Shown one piece after another: positions 23,007 to 35,100 of a stretch of DNA of 64,000 bases. Positions within the stretch are counted from its first letter, which is position 1; every line of letters begins with the position of its first letter. The notes beneath the pieces were generated by a model, which was given only the letters and a program-made list of their open reading frames with translations, was not told the origin of the DNA and searched no databases. The DNA comes from Parapristionchus giblindavisi. Taxonomy: Eukaryota; Nematoda; Chromadorea; Rhabditida; Diplogasteridae. The stretch spans positions 372,001-436,000 of the forward strand of contig CALSFV010000019.1 in assembly GCA_943737045.1 (NCBI GenBank). The letters run 5' to 3'. A program made the translations under genes and the position numbers.

Positions 23007-24133
23007 TTATAAGCGAAATATGTAATAGTTAAACATGCAAATGTACTCATAAAATTAGATATTAATGAATCTAAAGTAGTTATTAGTAGAGGCGAGATTC
23101 ACTGTTTCGGCCATTAGGTTCTAGACAGTGAACCTCTACCCAATGGGGTTGGCCATCTTCAGTAGAACCCCCATTGAGTTAGTTTACATAAAAGTTTATT
23201 ATGATAGTTCTATAGCAAAATCATGCAAAATCTCATTTCTAATGTTAATAATAATACAATAACGTGAACGTATACATGAAAACAATACAAATCAAAACTG
23301 TATGAAAAATATTAGTCTAATATTACCAAAATTCATGCATATATCTTTTAGCGAAAGTGACACTAATATGTATATTGTAATCCATACTTACGTATCCTTG
23401 AGCCGAATCGATTGAATCCTTATTCCCTGGGTAGTTGTCCCTCTCATATCGATTGATGCGAGTCGACAGGGATAGAATGAGAGAAGAATGGATAGAGTGA
23501 GAGAGGCGCATGTGTGTCTCTGTTCAGGTAGATCACTAGGTTGCGCTGTCATTATCGATCGTCTGGGAAGTGGTCTGTCTACTTCTACCTCTTATTTGAA
23601 ACATTGACTATACCAAAGCACGTTTATCATAGACAACGCATGCAAATATCGCTATTACTAGTTGCATATTTAATGGATATTGATGGATTAGTATTCAATG
23701 TTCTGAATATTCTTTTATGCACTAAGTATATAGGGTAGTAAATCGATACAAAGTATTTTGTCAATGATTTCATTCTGTTAACGAAGTCTTTATATTCAGA
23801 ACAATTCCTGTATATGCGAATAGTTTCACCATGCAGTGTATTTAGACCAATATTAACAGGAGAATTTGATTGATAATGGGGATATCGAATTACGTTGAAT
23901 TGATAATCATCTGTTTTATTATAAAGTGAGGTTTTAACTTGACCGCTATTAATTATATCTATTTGTAGATCAAGAAAAGCGCAGTTATTATCCTGATTGT
24001 TAGTTCGTTCTAAAGATAAAGATTTGTGGTACATTTTACTAGTTAATTTTATGAAATCCTTGCATTTACTGGATATATGGAATAAATCATCAATATATCT
24101 ATACGTTCTATTTAGTGAATATGCTAATGCATG
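23007..24133 (-). repeat. Retroelement pseudo-LTR repeat, upstream 5'-truncated copy
   Basis: Matches 18593-19717 at a displacement of 4414 bp, then 4416 bp after a 2-bp insertion (CTAAAGTAG against CTAGTAG). It ends abruptly inside the RT gene at 24133, where satellite sequence TATACCAAATG begins. This is the 5'-truncation expected when target-primed reverse transcription stops early. Confidence 0.93.
23627..24133 (-). pseudogene. 5'-truncated RT fragment of the Penelope-like element
   Basis: Encodes the residues equivalent to 720-887 of the full protein: the RT motif C YIDD, the thumb-like region and the C-terminus, with the same stop. It lacks the nuclease and RT motifs A and B, so it cannot encode an active enzyme. 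An in-frame ATG at 24034 leaves 135 codons, which starts after the YIDD motif. No base difference from the full copy is apparent in the shared coding part. Confidence 0.9.
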
Positions 24134-24300
24134 TATACCAAATGAAAGAGCGAAAAATTCTGAATAAGATAAACTATTTCAAAGTGGTCAGTACGGCCAA
24201 TATGTAAATTTATCTTTCAGTACTCTCTGTTTTTGGTACAAAACAGTATGTTACAAGTCAAATTGTCAATGATACTCAGCGAGTGATATACTATGTGAAA

Positions 24301-24350
24301 GAGGAAAAAATTCTGAATGAGAGTAAAAATTCTGAATGAGACGCACTTCA
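24301..24350 (+). repeat. Short duplication in a satellite monomer, sister of 14939-14985
   Basis: AAAAATTCTGAATGAGA is duplicated here with an altered spacer (GAGTAAAAATTC). The following hybrid junction at 24396-24401 is also shared with the copy at 15487, so both irregularities travelled together. Confidence 0.85.
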
Positions 24351-24395
24351 GTTCATGTCGATCTGTAATATTTAACTGCTGCTATAATGATCGAA

Positions 24396-24401
24396 GTACA
24401 A
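24396..24401 (+). other. Half-monomer recombination junction, sister copy without the MITE
   Basis: GAAGTACAA joins TATGTTACAAG, as at 15487-15493. Here the upstream CTGTAATATTTAAC is uninterrupted, making this the empty site corresponding to the MITE-filled copy. Confidence 0.8.
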
Positions 24402-25309
24402 TATGTTACAAGTCAAATTGTCAATGATACTCAGCGAGTGATATACTATGTGAAAGAGGAAAAAATTCTGAATGAGACGCACTTCAGTTCATGTCGATCT
24501 GTAATATTTAACTGCTGCTATAATGATCGAAGTACAAAAGTAGCCTTTACTCTGATATGATCAAGATAACTTGAGAAATATGAAAATGAAAATGAATCCT
24601 ATCGTGTCATATACCAAATGAAAGAGCGAAAAATTCTGAATAAGATAAAATATTTCAAAGTGGTCAGTACGGCCAATATGTAAATTTATCTTTCAGTACT
24701 CTCTGTTTTTGGTACAAAACAGTATGTTACAAGTCAAATTGTCAATGATACTCAGCGAGTGATATACTATGTGAAAGAGGAAAAAATTCTGAATGAGACG
24801 CACTCCAGGTCATGTCGATCTGTAATATTTAACTGCTGCTATAATGATCGAAGTACAAAAGTAGCTTTTACTCTGATATGATCAAGCTAACTTGAGAAAT
24901 ATGAAAATGAAAAATGAAACCTATCGTGTCATATACCAAATGAATGAGCGAAAAATTCTGAATAAGATAAAATATTTCAAAGTGGTCAGTACGGCCAATA
25001 TGTAAATTTATCTTTCAGTACTCTCTGTTTTTGGTACAAAACAGTATGTTACAAGTCAAATTGTCAATGATACTCAGCGAGTGATATACTATGTGAAAGA
25101 GGAAAAAATTCTGAATGAGACGCACTTCAGTTCATGTCGATCTGTAATATTTAACTGCTGCTATAATGATCGAAGTACAAAAGTAGCCTTTACTCTGATA
25201 TGATCAAGATAACTTGAGAAATATGAAAATGAAAATGAATCCTATCGTGTCATATACCAAATGAAAGAGCGAAAAATTCTGAATAAGATAAACTATTTCA
25301 AAGTGGTCA

Positions 25310-28300
25310 GTACGGCCAAAATGTAAATTTATCTTTCAGTACTCTCTGTTTTTGGTACAAACAGTATGTTACAAGTCAAATTGTCAATGATACTCAGCGA
25401 GTGATATACTATGTGAAAGAGGAAAAAATTCTGAATGAGACGCACTTCAGTTCATGTCGCTCTGTAATATTTAACTGCTGCTATAATGATCGAAGTACAA
25501 AAGTAGCCTTTACTCTGATATGATCAAGATAACTTGAGAAATATGAAAATGAAAATGAATCCTATCGTGTCATATAAGAAATGAAAGAGCGAAAAATTCT
25601 GAATAAAATAAACTATTTCAAAGTGGTCAGTACGGCCAATATGTAATTTTATCTTTCAGTACTCTCTGTTTTTGGTACAAAACAGTATGTTACAAGTCAA
25701 ATTGTCAATGATACTCAGCGAGTGATATACTATGTGAAAGAGGAAAAAATTCTGAATGAGACACACTTCAGGTCATGTCGATCTGTAATATTTTACTGCT
25801 GCTATAATGATCGAAGTACAAAAGTAGCCTTTACTCTGATATGATCAAGATAACTTGAGAAATATGAAAATGAAAAATGAAACCTATCGTGTCATATACC
25901 AAATGAAAGAGCGAAAAATTCTGAATAAGATAAACTATATCAAAGTGGTCAGTACGGCCAATATGTAAATTTATCTTTCAGTACTCTCTGTTTTTGGTAC
26001 AAAACAGTATGTTACAAGTCAAATTGTAAATGATACTCAGCGAGTGATATACTATGTGAAAGAGGAAAAAATTCTCAATGAGACGCACTTCAGTTCATGT
26101 CGATCTGTAATATTTAACTGCTGCTATAATGATCGAAGTACAAAAGTAGCCTTTACTCTGATATGATCAAGATAACTTGAGAAATATGAAAATGAAAATG
26201 AATCCTATCGTGTCATATAAGAAATGAAAGAGCGAAAAATTCTGAATAAAATAAACTATTTCAAAGTGGTCAGTACGGCCAATATGTAATTTTATCTTTC
26301 AGTACTCTCTGTTTTTGGTACAAAACAGTATGTTACAAGTCAAATTGTCAATGATACTCAGCGAGTGATATACTATGTTTAAGAGGAAAAAATTCTGAAT
26401 GAGACGCACTCCAGCTCAAGTCGATCTGTAATATTTAAGTGCTGCTATAATGATCGAAGTACAAAAGTAGCCTTTACTCTGATATGATCAAGATAACTTG
26501 AGAAATATGAAAATGAAAATGAATCCTATCGTGTCATATACCAAATGAAAGAGCGAAAAATTCTGAATAAGATAAACTATTTCAAAGTGGTCAGTACGGC
26601 CAATATGTAAATTTATCTTTCAGTACTCTCTGTTTTTGGTACAAAACAGTATGTTACAAGTCAAATTGTCAATGATACTCAGCGAGTGATATACTATGTG
26701 AAAGAGGAAAAAAATCTGAATGAGACGCACTCCAGGTCATGTCGATCTGTAATATTTAACTGCTGCTATAATGATCGAAGTACAAAAGTAGCTTTTACTC
26801 TGATATGATCAAGATAACTTGAGAAATATGAAAATGAAAAATGAAACCTATCGTGTCATATACCAAATGAAAGAGCGAAAAATTCTGAATAAGATAAAAT
26901 ATTTCAAAGTGGTCAGTACGGCCAATATGTAAATTTATCTTTCAGTACTCTCTGTTTTTGGTACAAAACAGTATGTTACAAGTCAAATTGTCAATGATAC
27001 TCAGCGAGTGATATACTATGTGAAAGAGGAAAAAATTCTGAATGAGACGCACTTCAGTTCATGTCGATCTGTAATATTTAACTGCTGCTATAATGATCGA
27101 AGTACAAAAGTAGCCTTTACTCTGATATGATCAAGATAACTTGAGAAATATGAAAATGAAAATGAATCCTATCGTGTCATATAAGAAATGAAAGAGCGAA
27201 AAATTCTGAATAAAATAAACTATTTCAAAGTGGTCAGTACGGCCAATATGTAATTTTATCTTTCAGTACTCTCTGTTTTTGGTACAAAACAGTATGTTAC
27301 AAGTCAAATTGTCAATGATACTCAGCGAGTGATATACTATGTTTAAGAGGAAAAAATTCTGAATGAGACGCACTCCAGCTCAAGTCGATCTGTAATATTT
27401 AAGTGCTGCTATAATGATCGAAGTACAAAAGTAGCCTTTACTCTGATATGATCAAGATAACTTGAGAAATATGAAAATGAAAATGAATCCTATCGTGTCA
27501 TATACCAAATGAAAGAGCGAAAAATTCTGAATAAGATAAACTATATCAAAGTGGTCAGTACGGCCAATATGTAAATTTATCTTTCAGTACTCTCTGTTTT
27601 TGGTACAAAACAGTATGTTACAAGTCAAATTGTAAATGATACTCAGCGAGTGATATACTATGTGAAAGAGGAAAAAATTCTCAATGAGACGCACTTCAGT
27701 TCATGTCGATCTGTAATATTTAACTGCTGCTATAATGATCGAAGTACAAAAGTAGCCTTTACTCTGATATGATCAAGATAACTTGAGAAATATGAAAATG
27801 AAAATGAATCCTATCGTGTCATATAAGAAATGAAAGAGCGAAAAATTCTGAATAAAATAAACTATTTCAAAGTGGTCAGTACGGCCAATATGTAATTTTA
27901 TCTTTCAGTACTCTCTGTTTTTGGTACAAAACAGTATGTTACAAGTCAAATTGTCAATGATACTCAGCGAGTGATATACTATGTTTAAGAGGAAAAAATT
28001 CTGAATGAGACGCACTCCAGCTCAAGTCGATCTGTAATATTTAAGTGCTGCTATAATGATCGAAGTACAAAAGTAGCCTTTACTCTGATATGATCAAGAT
28101 AACTTGAGAAATATGAAAATGAAAATGAATCCTATCGTGTCATATACCAAATGAAAGAGCGAAAAATTCTGAATAAGATAAACTATTTCAAAGTGGTCAG
28201 TACGGCCAATATGTAAATTTATCTTTCAGTACTCTCTGTTTTTGGTACAAAACAGTATGTTACAAGTCAAATTGTCAATGATACTCAGCGAGTGATATAC

Positions 28301-29320
28301 TATGTGAAAGAGGAAAAAAATCTGAATGAGACGCACTCCAGGTCATGTCGATCTGTAATATTTAACTGCTGCTATAATGATCGAAGTACAAAAGTAGCTT
28401 TTACTCTGATATGATCAAGATAACTTGAGAAATATGAAAATGAAAAATGAAACCTATCGTGTCATATACCAAATGAAAGAGCGAAAAATTCTGAATAAGA
28501 TAAAATATTTCAAAGTGGTCAGTACGGCCAATATGTAAATTTATCTTTCAGTACTCTCTGTTTTTGGTACAAAACAGTATGTTACAAGTCAAATTGTCAA
28601 TGATACTCAGCGAGTGATATACTATGTGAAAGAGGAAAAAATTCTGAATGAGACGCACTTCAGTTCATGTCGATCTGTAATATTTAACTGCTGCTATAAT
28701 GATCGAAGTACAAAAGTAGCCTTTACTCTGATATGATCAAGATAACTTGAGAAATATGAAAATGCAAATGAATCCTATCGTGTCATATACCAAATGAAAG
28801 AGCGAAAAATTCTGAATAAGATAAAATATTTCAAAGTGGTCAGTACGGCCAATATGTAAATTTATCTTTCAGTACTCTCTGTTTTTGGTACAAAACAGTA
28901 TGTTACAAGTCAAATTGTCAATGATACTCAGCGAGTGATATACTATGTGAAAGAGGAAAAAATTCTGAATGAGACGCACTTCAGTTCATGTCGATCTGTA
29001 ATATTTAACTGCTGCTATAATGATCGAAGTACAAAAGTAGCCTTTACTCTGATATGATCAAGATAACTTGAGAAATATGAAAATGAAAATGAATCCTAAC
29101 GTGTCATATACCAAATGAAAGAGCGAAAAATTCTGAATAAGATAAACTATTTCAAAGTGGTCAGTACGGCCAAAATGTAAATTTATCTTTCAGTACTCTC
29201 TGTTTTTGGTACAAACAGTATGTTACAAGTCAAATTGTCAATGATACTCAGCGAGTGATATACTATGTGAAAGAGGAAAAAATTCTGAATGAGACGCACT
29301 TCAGTTCATGTCGCTCTGTA
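25310..29320 (+). repeat. Twelve-monomer displacement repeat in the satellite
   Basis: A monomer carrying GGCCAAAATGTAAATTT, a one-base deletion (GGTACAAACAG) and GTCGCTCTG occurs near 25310-25460 and again near 29170-29314. The GTCGC marker moves from 25460 to 29314, 3854 bp or 12 monomers. Between them a subset with TGTTTAAGAGG recurs at 26381, 27345 and 27987 (3- and 2-monomer steps). Confidence 0.8.
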
Positions 29321-32157
29321 ATATTTAACTGCTGCTATAATGATCGAAGTACAAAAGTAGCCTTTACTCTGATATGATCAAGATAACTTGAGAAATATGA
29401 AAATGAAAATGAATCCTATCGTGTCATATAAGAAATGAAAGAGCGAAAAATTCTGAATAAAATAAACTATTTCAAAGTGGTCAGTACGGCCAATATGTAA
29501 TTTTATCTTTCAGTACTCTCTGTTTTTGGTACAAAACAGTATGTTACAAGTCAAATTGTCAATGATACTCAGCGAGTGATATACTATGTGAAAGAGGAAA
29601 AAATTCTGAATGAGACACACTTCAGGTCATGTCGATCTGTAATATTTTACTGCTGCTATAATGATCGAAGTACAAAAGTAGCCTTTACTCTGATATGATC
29701 AAGATAACTTGAGAAATATGAAAATGAAAAATGAAACCTATCGTGTCATATACCAAATGAAAGAGCGAAAATTCTGAATAAGATAAACTATATCAAAGTG
29801 GTCAGTACGGCCAATATGTAAATTTATCTTTCAGTACTCTCTGTTTTTGGTACAAAACAGTATGTTACAAGTCAAATTGTCAATGATACTCAGCGAGTGA
29901 TATACTATGTGAAAGAGGAAAAAAATCTGAATGAGACGCACTCCAGGTCATGTCGATCTGTAATATTTAACTGCTGCTATAATGATCGAAGTACAAAAGT
30001 AGCTTTTACTCTGATATGATCAAGATAACTTGAGAAATATGAAAATGAAAAATGAAACCTATCGTGTCATATACCAAATGAAAGAGCGAAAAATTCTGAA
30101 TAAGATAAAATATTTCAAAGTGGTCAGTACGGCCAATATGTAAATTTATCTTTCAGTACTCTCTGTTTTTGGTACAAAACAGTATGTTACAAGTCAAATT
30201 GTCAATGATACTCAGCGAGTGATATACTATGTGAAAGAGGAAAAAATTCTGAATGAGACGCACTTCAGTTCATGTCGATCTGTAATATTTAACTGCTGCT
30301 ATAATGATCGAAGTACAAAAGTAGCCTTTACTCTGATATGATCAAGATAACTTGAGAAATATGAAAATGCAAATGAATCCTATCGTGTCATATACCAAAT
30401 GAAAGAGCGAAAAATTCTGAATAAGATAAACTATTTCAAAGTGGTCAGTACGGCCAATATGTAAATTTATCTTTCAGTACTCTCTGTTTTTGGTACAAAA
30501 CAGTATGTTACAAGTCAAATTGTCAATGATACTCAGCGAGTGATATACTATGTGAAAGAGGAAAAAATTTTGAATGAGACGCACTCCAGGTCATGTCGAT
30601 CTGTAATATTTAACTGCTGCTATAATGATCGAAGTACAAAAGTAGCTTTTACTCTGATATGATCAAGATAACTTGAGAAATATGAAAATGAAAAATGAAA
30701 CCTATCGTGTCATATACCAAATGAAAGAGCGAAAAATTCTGAATAAGATAAAAAATTTCAAAGTGGTCAGTACGGCCAATATGTAAATTTATCTTTCAGT
30801 ACTCTCTGTTTTTGGTACAAAACAGTATGTTACAAGTCAAATTGTCAATGATACTCAGCGAGTGATATACTATGTGAAAGAGGAAAAAATTCCGAATGAG
30901 ACGCACTTCAGTTCATGTCGATCTGTAATATTTAACTGCTGCTATAATGATCGAAGTACAAAAGTAGCCTTTACTCTGATATGATCAAGATAACTTGAGA
31001 AATATGAAAATGCAAATGAATCCTATCGTGTCATATACCAAATGAAAGAGCGAAAAATTCTGAATAAGATAAACTATTTCAAAGTGGTCAGTACGGCCAA
31101 TATGTAAATTTATCTTTCAGTACTCTCTGTTTTTGGTACAAAACAGTATGTTACAAGTCAAATTGTCAATGATACTCAGCGAGTGATATACTATGTGAAA
31201 GAGGAAAAAATTCTGAATGAGACGCACTCCAGGTCATGTCGATCTGTAATATTTAACTGCTGCTATAATGATCGAAGTACAAAAGTAGCTTTTACTCTGA
31301 TATGATCAAGATAACTTGAGAAATATGAAAATGAAAAATGAAACTTATCGTGTCATATACCAAATGAAAGAGCGAAAAATTCTGAATAAGATAAAAAATT
31401 TCAAAGTGGTCAGTACGGCCAATATGTAAATTTATCTTTCAGTACTCTCTGTTTTTGGTACAAAACAGTATGTTACAAGTCAAATTGTCAATGATACTCA
31501 GCGAGTGATATACTATGTGAAAGAGGAAAAAATTCTGAATGAGACGCACTTCAGTTCATGTCGATCTGTAATATTTAACTGCTGCTATAATGATCGAAGT
31601 ACAAAAGTAGCCTTTACTCTGATATGATCAAGATAACTTGAGAAATATGAAAATGAAAATGAATCCTATCGTGTCATATACCAAATGAAAGAGCGAAAAA
31701 TTCTGAATAAGATAAACTATTTCAAAGTGGTCAGTACGGCCAATATGTAAATTTATCTTTCAGTACTCTCTGTTTTTGGTACAAAACAGTATGTTACAAG
31801 TCAAATTGTCAATGATACTCAGCGAGTGATATACTATGTGAAAGAGGAAAAAATTCTGAATGAGACGCACTCCAGGTCATGTCGATCTGTAATATTTAAC
31901 TGCTGCTATAATGATCGAAGTACAAAAGTAGCTTTTACTCTGATATGATCAAGATAACTTGAGAAATATGAAAATGAAAAATGAAACCTATCGTGTCATA
32001 TACCAAATGAAAGAGCGAAAAATTCTGAATAAGATAAAATATTTCAAAGTGGTCAGTACGGCCAATATGTAAATTTATCTTTCAGTACTCTCTGTTTTTG
32101 GTACAAAACAGTATGTTACAAGTCAAATTGTCAATGATACTCAGCGAGTGATATACT

Positions 32158-35100
32158 ATGCGAAAGAGGAAAAAATTCTGAATGAGACGCACTTCAGTTC
32201 ATGTCGATCTGTAATATTTAACTGCTGCTATAATGATCGAAGTACAAAAGTAGCCTTTACTCTGATATGATCAAGATAACTTGAGAAATATGAAAATGAA
32301 AATGAATCCTATCGTGTCATATACCAAATGAAAGAGCGAAAAATTCTGAATAAGATAAACTATTTCAAAGTGGTCAGTACGGCCAATATGTAAATTTATC
32401 TTTCAGTACTCTCTGTTTTTGGTACAAAACAGTATGTTACAAGTCAAATTGTCAATGATACTCAGCGAGTGATATACTATGTGAAAGAGGAAAAAATTTT
32501 GAATGAGACGCACTCCAGGTCATGTCGATCTGTAATATTTAACTGCTGCTATAATGATCGAAGTACAAAAGTAGCTTTTACTCTGATATGATCAAGATAA
32601 CTTGAGAAATATGAAAATGAAAAATGAAACCTATCGTGTCATATACCAAATGAAAGAGCGAAAAATTCTGAATAAGATAAAAAATTTCAAAGTGGTCAGT
32701 ACGGCCAATATGTAAATTTATCTTTCAGTACTCTCTGTTTTTGGTACAAAACAGTATGTTACAAGTCAAATTGTCAATGATACTCAGCGAGTGATATACT
32801 ATGTGAAAGAGGAAAAAATTCCGAATGAGACGCACTTCAGTTCATGCCGATCTGTAATATTTAACTGCTGCTATAATGATCGAAGTACAAAAGTAGCCTT
32901 TACTCTGATATGATCAAGATAACTTGAGAAATATGAAAATGCAAATGAATCCTATCGTGTCATATACCAAATGAAAGAGCGAAAAATTCTGAATAAGATA
33001 AACTATTTCAAAGTGGTCAGTACGGCCAATATGTAAATTTATCTTTCAGTACTCTCTGTTTTTGGTACAAAACAGTATGTTACAAGTCAAATTGTCAATG
33101 ATACTCAGCGAGTGATATACTAAGTGAAAGAGGAAAAAATTCTGAATGAGACGCACTCCAGGTCATGTCGATCTGTAATATTTAACTGCTGCTATAATGA
33201 TCGAAGTACAAAAGTAGCTTTTACTCTGATATGATCAAGATAACTTGAGAAATATGAAAATGAAAAATGAAACCTATCGTGTCATATACCAAATGAAAGA
33301 GCGAAAAATTCTGAATAAGATAAAAAATTTCAAAGTGGTCAGTACGGCCAATATGTAAATTTATCTTTCAGTACTCTCTGTTTTTGGTACAAAACAGTAT
33401 GTTACAAGTCAAATTGTCAATGATACTCAGCGAGTGATATACTATGTGAAAGAGGAAAAAATTCTGAATGAGACGCACTTCAGTTCATGTCGATCTGTAA
33501 TATTTAACTGCTGCTATAATGATCGAAGTACAAAAGTAGCCTTTACTCTGATATGATCAAGATAACTTGAGAAATATGAAAATGAAAATGAATCCTATCG
33601 TGTCATATACCAAATGAAAGAGCGAAAAATTCTGAATAAGATAAACTATTTCAAAGTGGTCAGTACGGCCAATATGTAAATTTATCTTTCAGTACTCTCT
33701 GTTTTTGGTACAAAACAGTATGTTACAAGTCAAATTGTCAATGATACTCAGCGAGTGATATACTATGTGAAAGAGGAAAAAATTCTGAATGAGACGCACT
33801 CCAGGTCATGTCGATCTGTAATATTTAACTGCTGCTATAATGATCGAAGTACAAAAGTAGCTTTTACTCTGATATGATCAAGATAACTTGAGAAATATGA
33901 AAATGAAAAATGAAACCTATCGTGTCATATACCAAATGAAAGAGCGAAAAATTCTGAATAAGATAAAATATTTCAAAGTGGTCAGTACGGCCAATATGTA
34001 AATTTATCTTTCAGTACTCTCTGTTTTTGGTACAAAACAGTATGTTACAAGTCAAATTGTCAATGATACTCAGCGAGTGATATACTATGTGAAAGAGGAA
34101 AAAATTCCGAATGAGACGCACTTCAGTTCATGTCGATCTGTAATATTTAACTGCTGCTATAATGATCGAAGTACAAAAGTAGCCTTTACTCTGATATGAT
34201 CAAGATAACTTGAGAAATATGAAAATGCAAATGAATCCTATCGTGTCATATACCAAATGAAAGAGCGAAAAATTCTGAATAAGATAAACTATTTCAAAGT
34301 GGTCAGTACGGCCAATATGTAAATTTATCTTTCAGTACTCTCTGTTTTTGGTACAAAACAGTATGTTACAAGTCAAATTGTCAATGATACTCAGCGAGTG
34401 ATATACTATGTGAAAGAGGAAAAAATTCTGAATGAGACGCACTCCAGGTCATGTCGATCTGTAATATTTAACTGCTGCTATAATGATCGAAGTACAAAAG
34501 TAGCTTTTACTCTGATATGATCAAGATAACTTGAGAAATATGAAAATGAAAAATGAAACTTATCGTGTCATATACCAAATGAAAGAGCGAAAAATTCTGA
34601 ATAAGATAAAAAATTTCAAAGTGGTCAGTACGGCCAATATGTAAATTTATCTTTCAGTACTCTCTGTTTTTGGTACAAAACAGTATGTTACAAGTCAAAT
34701 TGTCAATGATACTCAGCGAGTGATATACTATGTGAAAGAGGAAAAAATTCTGAATGAGACGCACTTCAGTTCATGTCGATCTGTAATATTTAACTGCTGC
34801 TATAATGATCGAAGTACAAAAGTAGCCTTTACTCTGATATGATCAAGATAACTTGAGAAATATGAAAATGAAAATGAATCCTATCGTGTCATATACCAAA
34901 TGAAAGAGCGAAAAATTCTGAATAAGATAAACTATTTCAAAGTGGTCAGTACGGCCAATATGTAAATTTATCTTTCAGTACTCTCTGTTTTTGGTACAAA
35001 ACAGTATGTTACAAGTCAAATTGTCAAGGATACTCAGCGAGTGATATACTATGTGAAAGAGGAAAAAATTCTGAATGAGACGCACTCCAGGTCATGTCGA

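Larger units (their letters stand above)
18594..24133 (-). mobile_element. Penelope-like retroelement insertion (Naiad-like), full unit plus 5'-truncated copy
   Basis: A 5.5-kb insert splits a satellite monomer. Read on the minus strand it is a 5'-truncated copy (24133 to 23007) joined directly to a full unit of about 4.4 kb (23006 to 18594). The truncated copy and the 3' part of the full unit form a direct repeat (18593-19717 and 23007-24133) in which I see only a 2-bp indel, near 18659 and 23073. Such partial tandems, called pseudo-LTRs, are typical of Penelope-like elements. The protein has an N-terminal GIY-YIG nuclease before the reverse transcriptase, the permuted order I recall from Naiad/Chlamys-type elements. 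The left flank ends GTCATAT and the right begins TATACCAAATG; the uninterrupted monomer is GTCATATACCAAATG, giving a possible 3-bp TAT duplication or microhomology. The near-identity of the repeats and the intact frame suggest a recent insertion. Confidence 0.9.
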
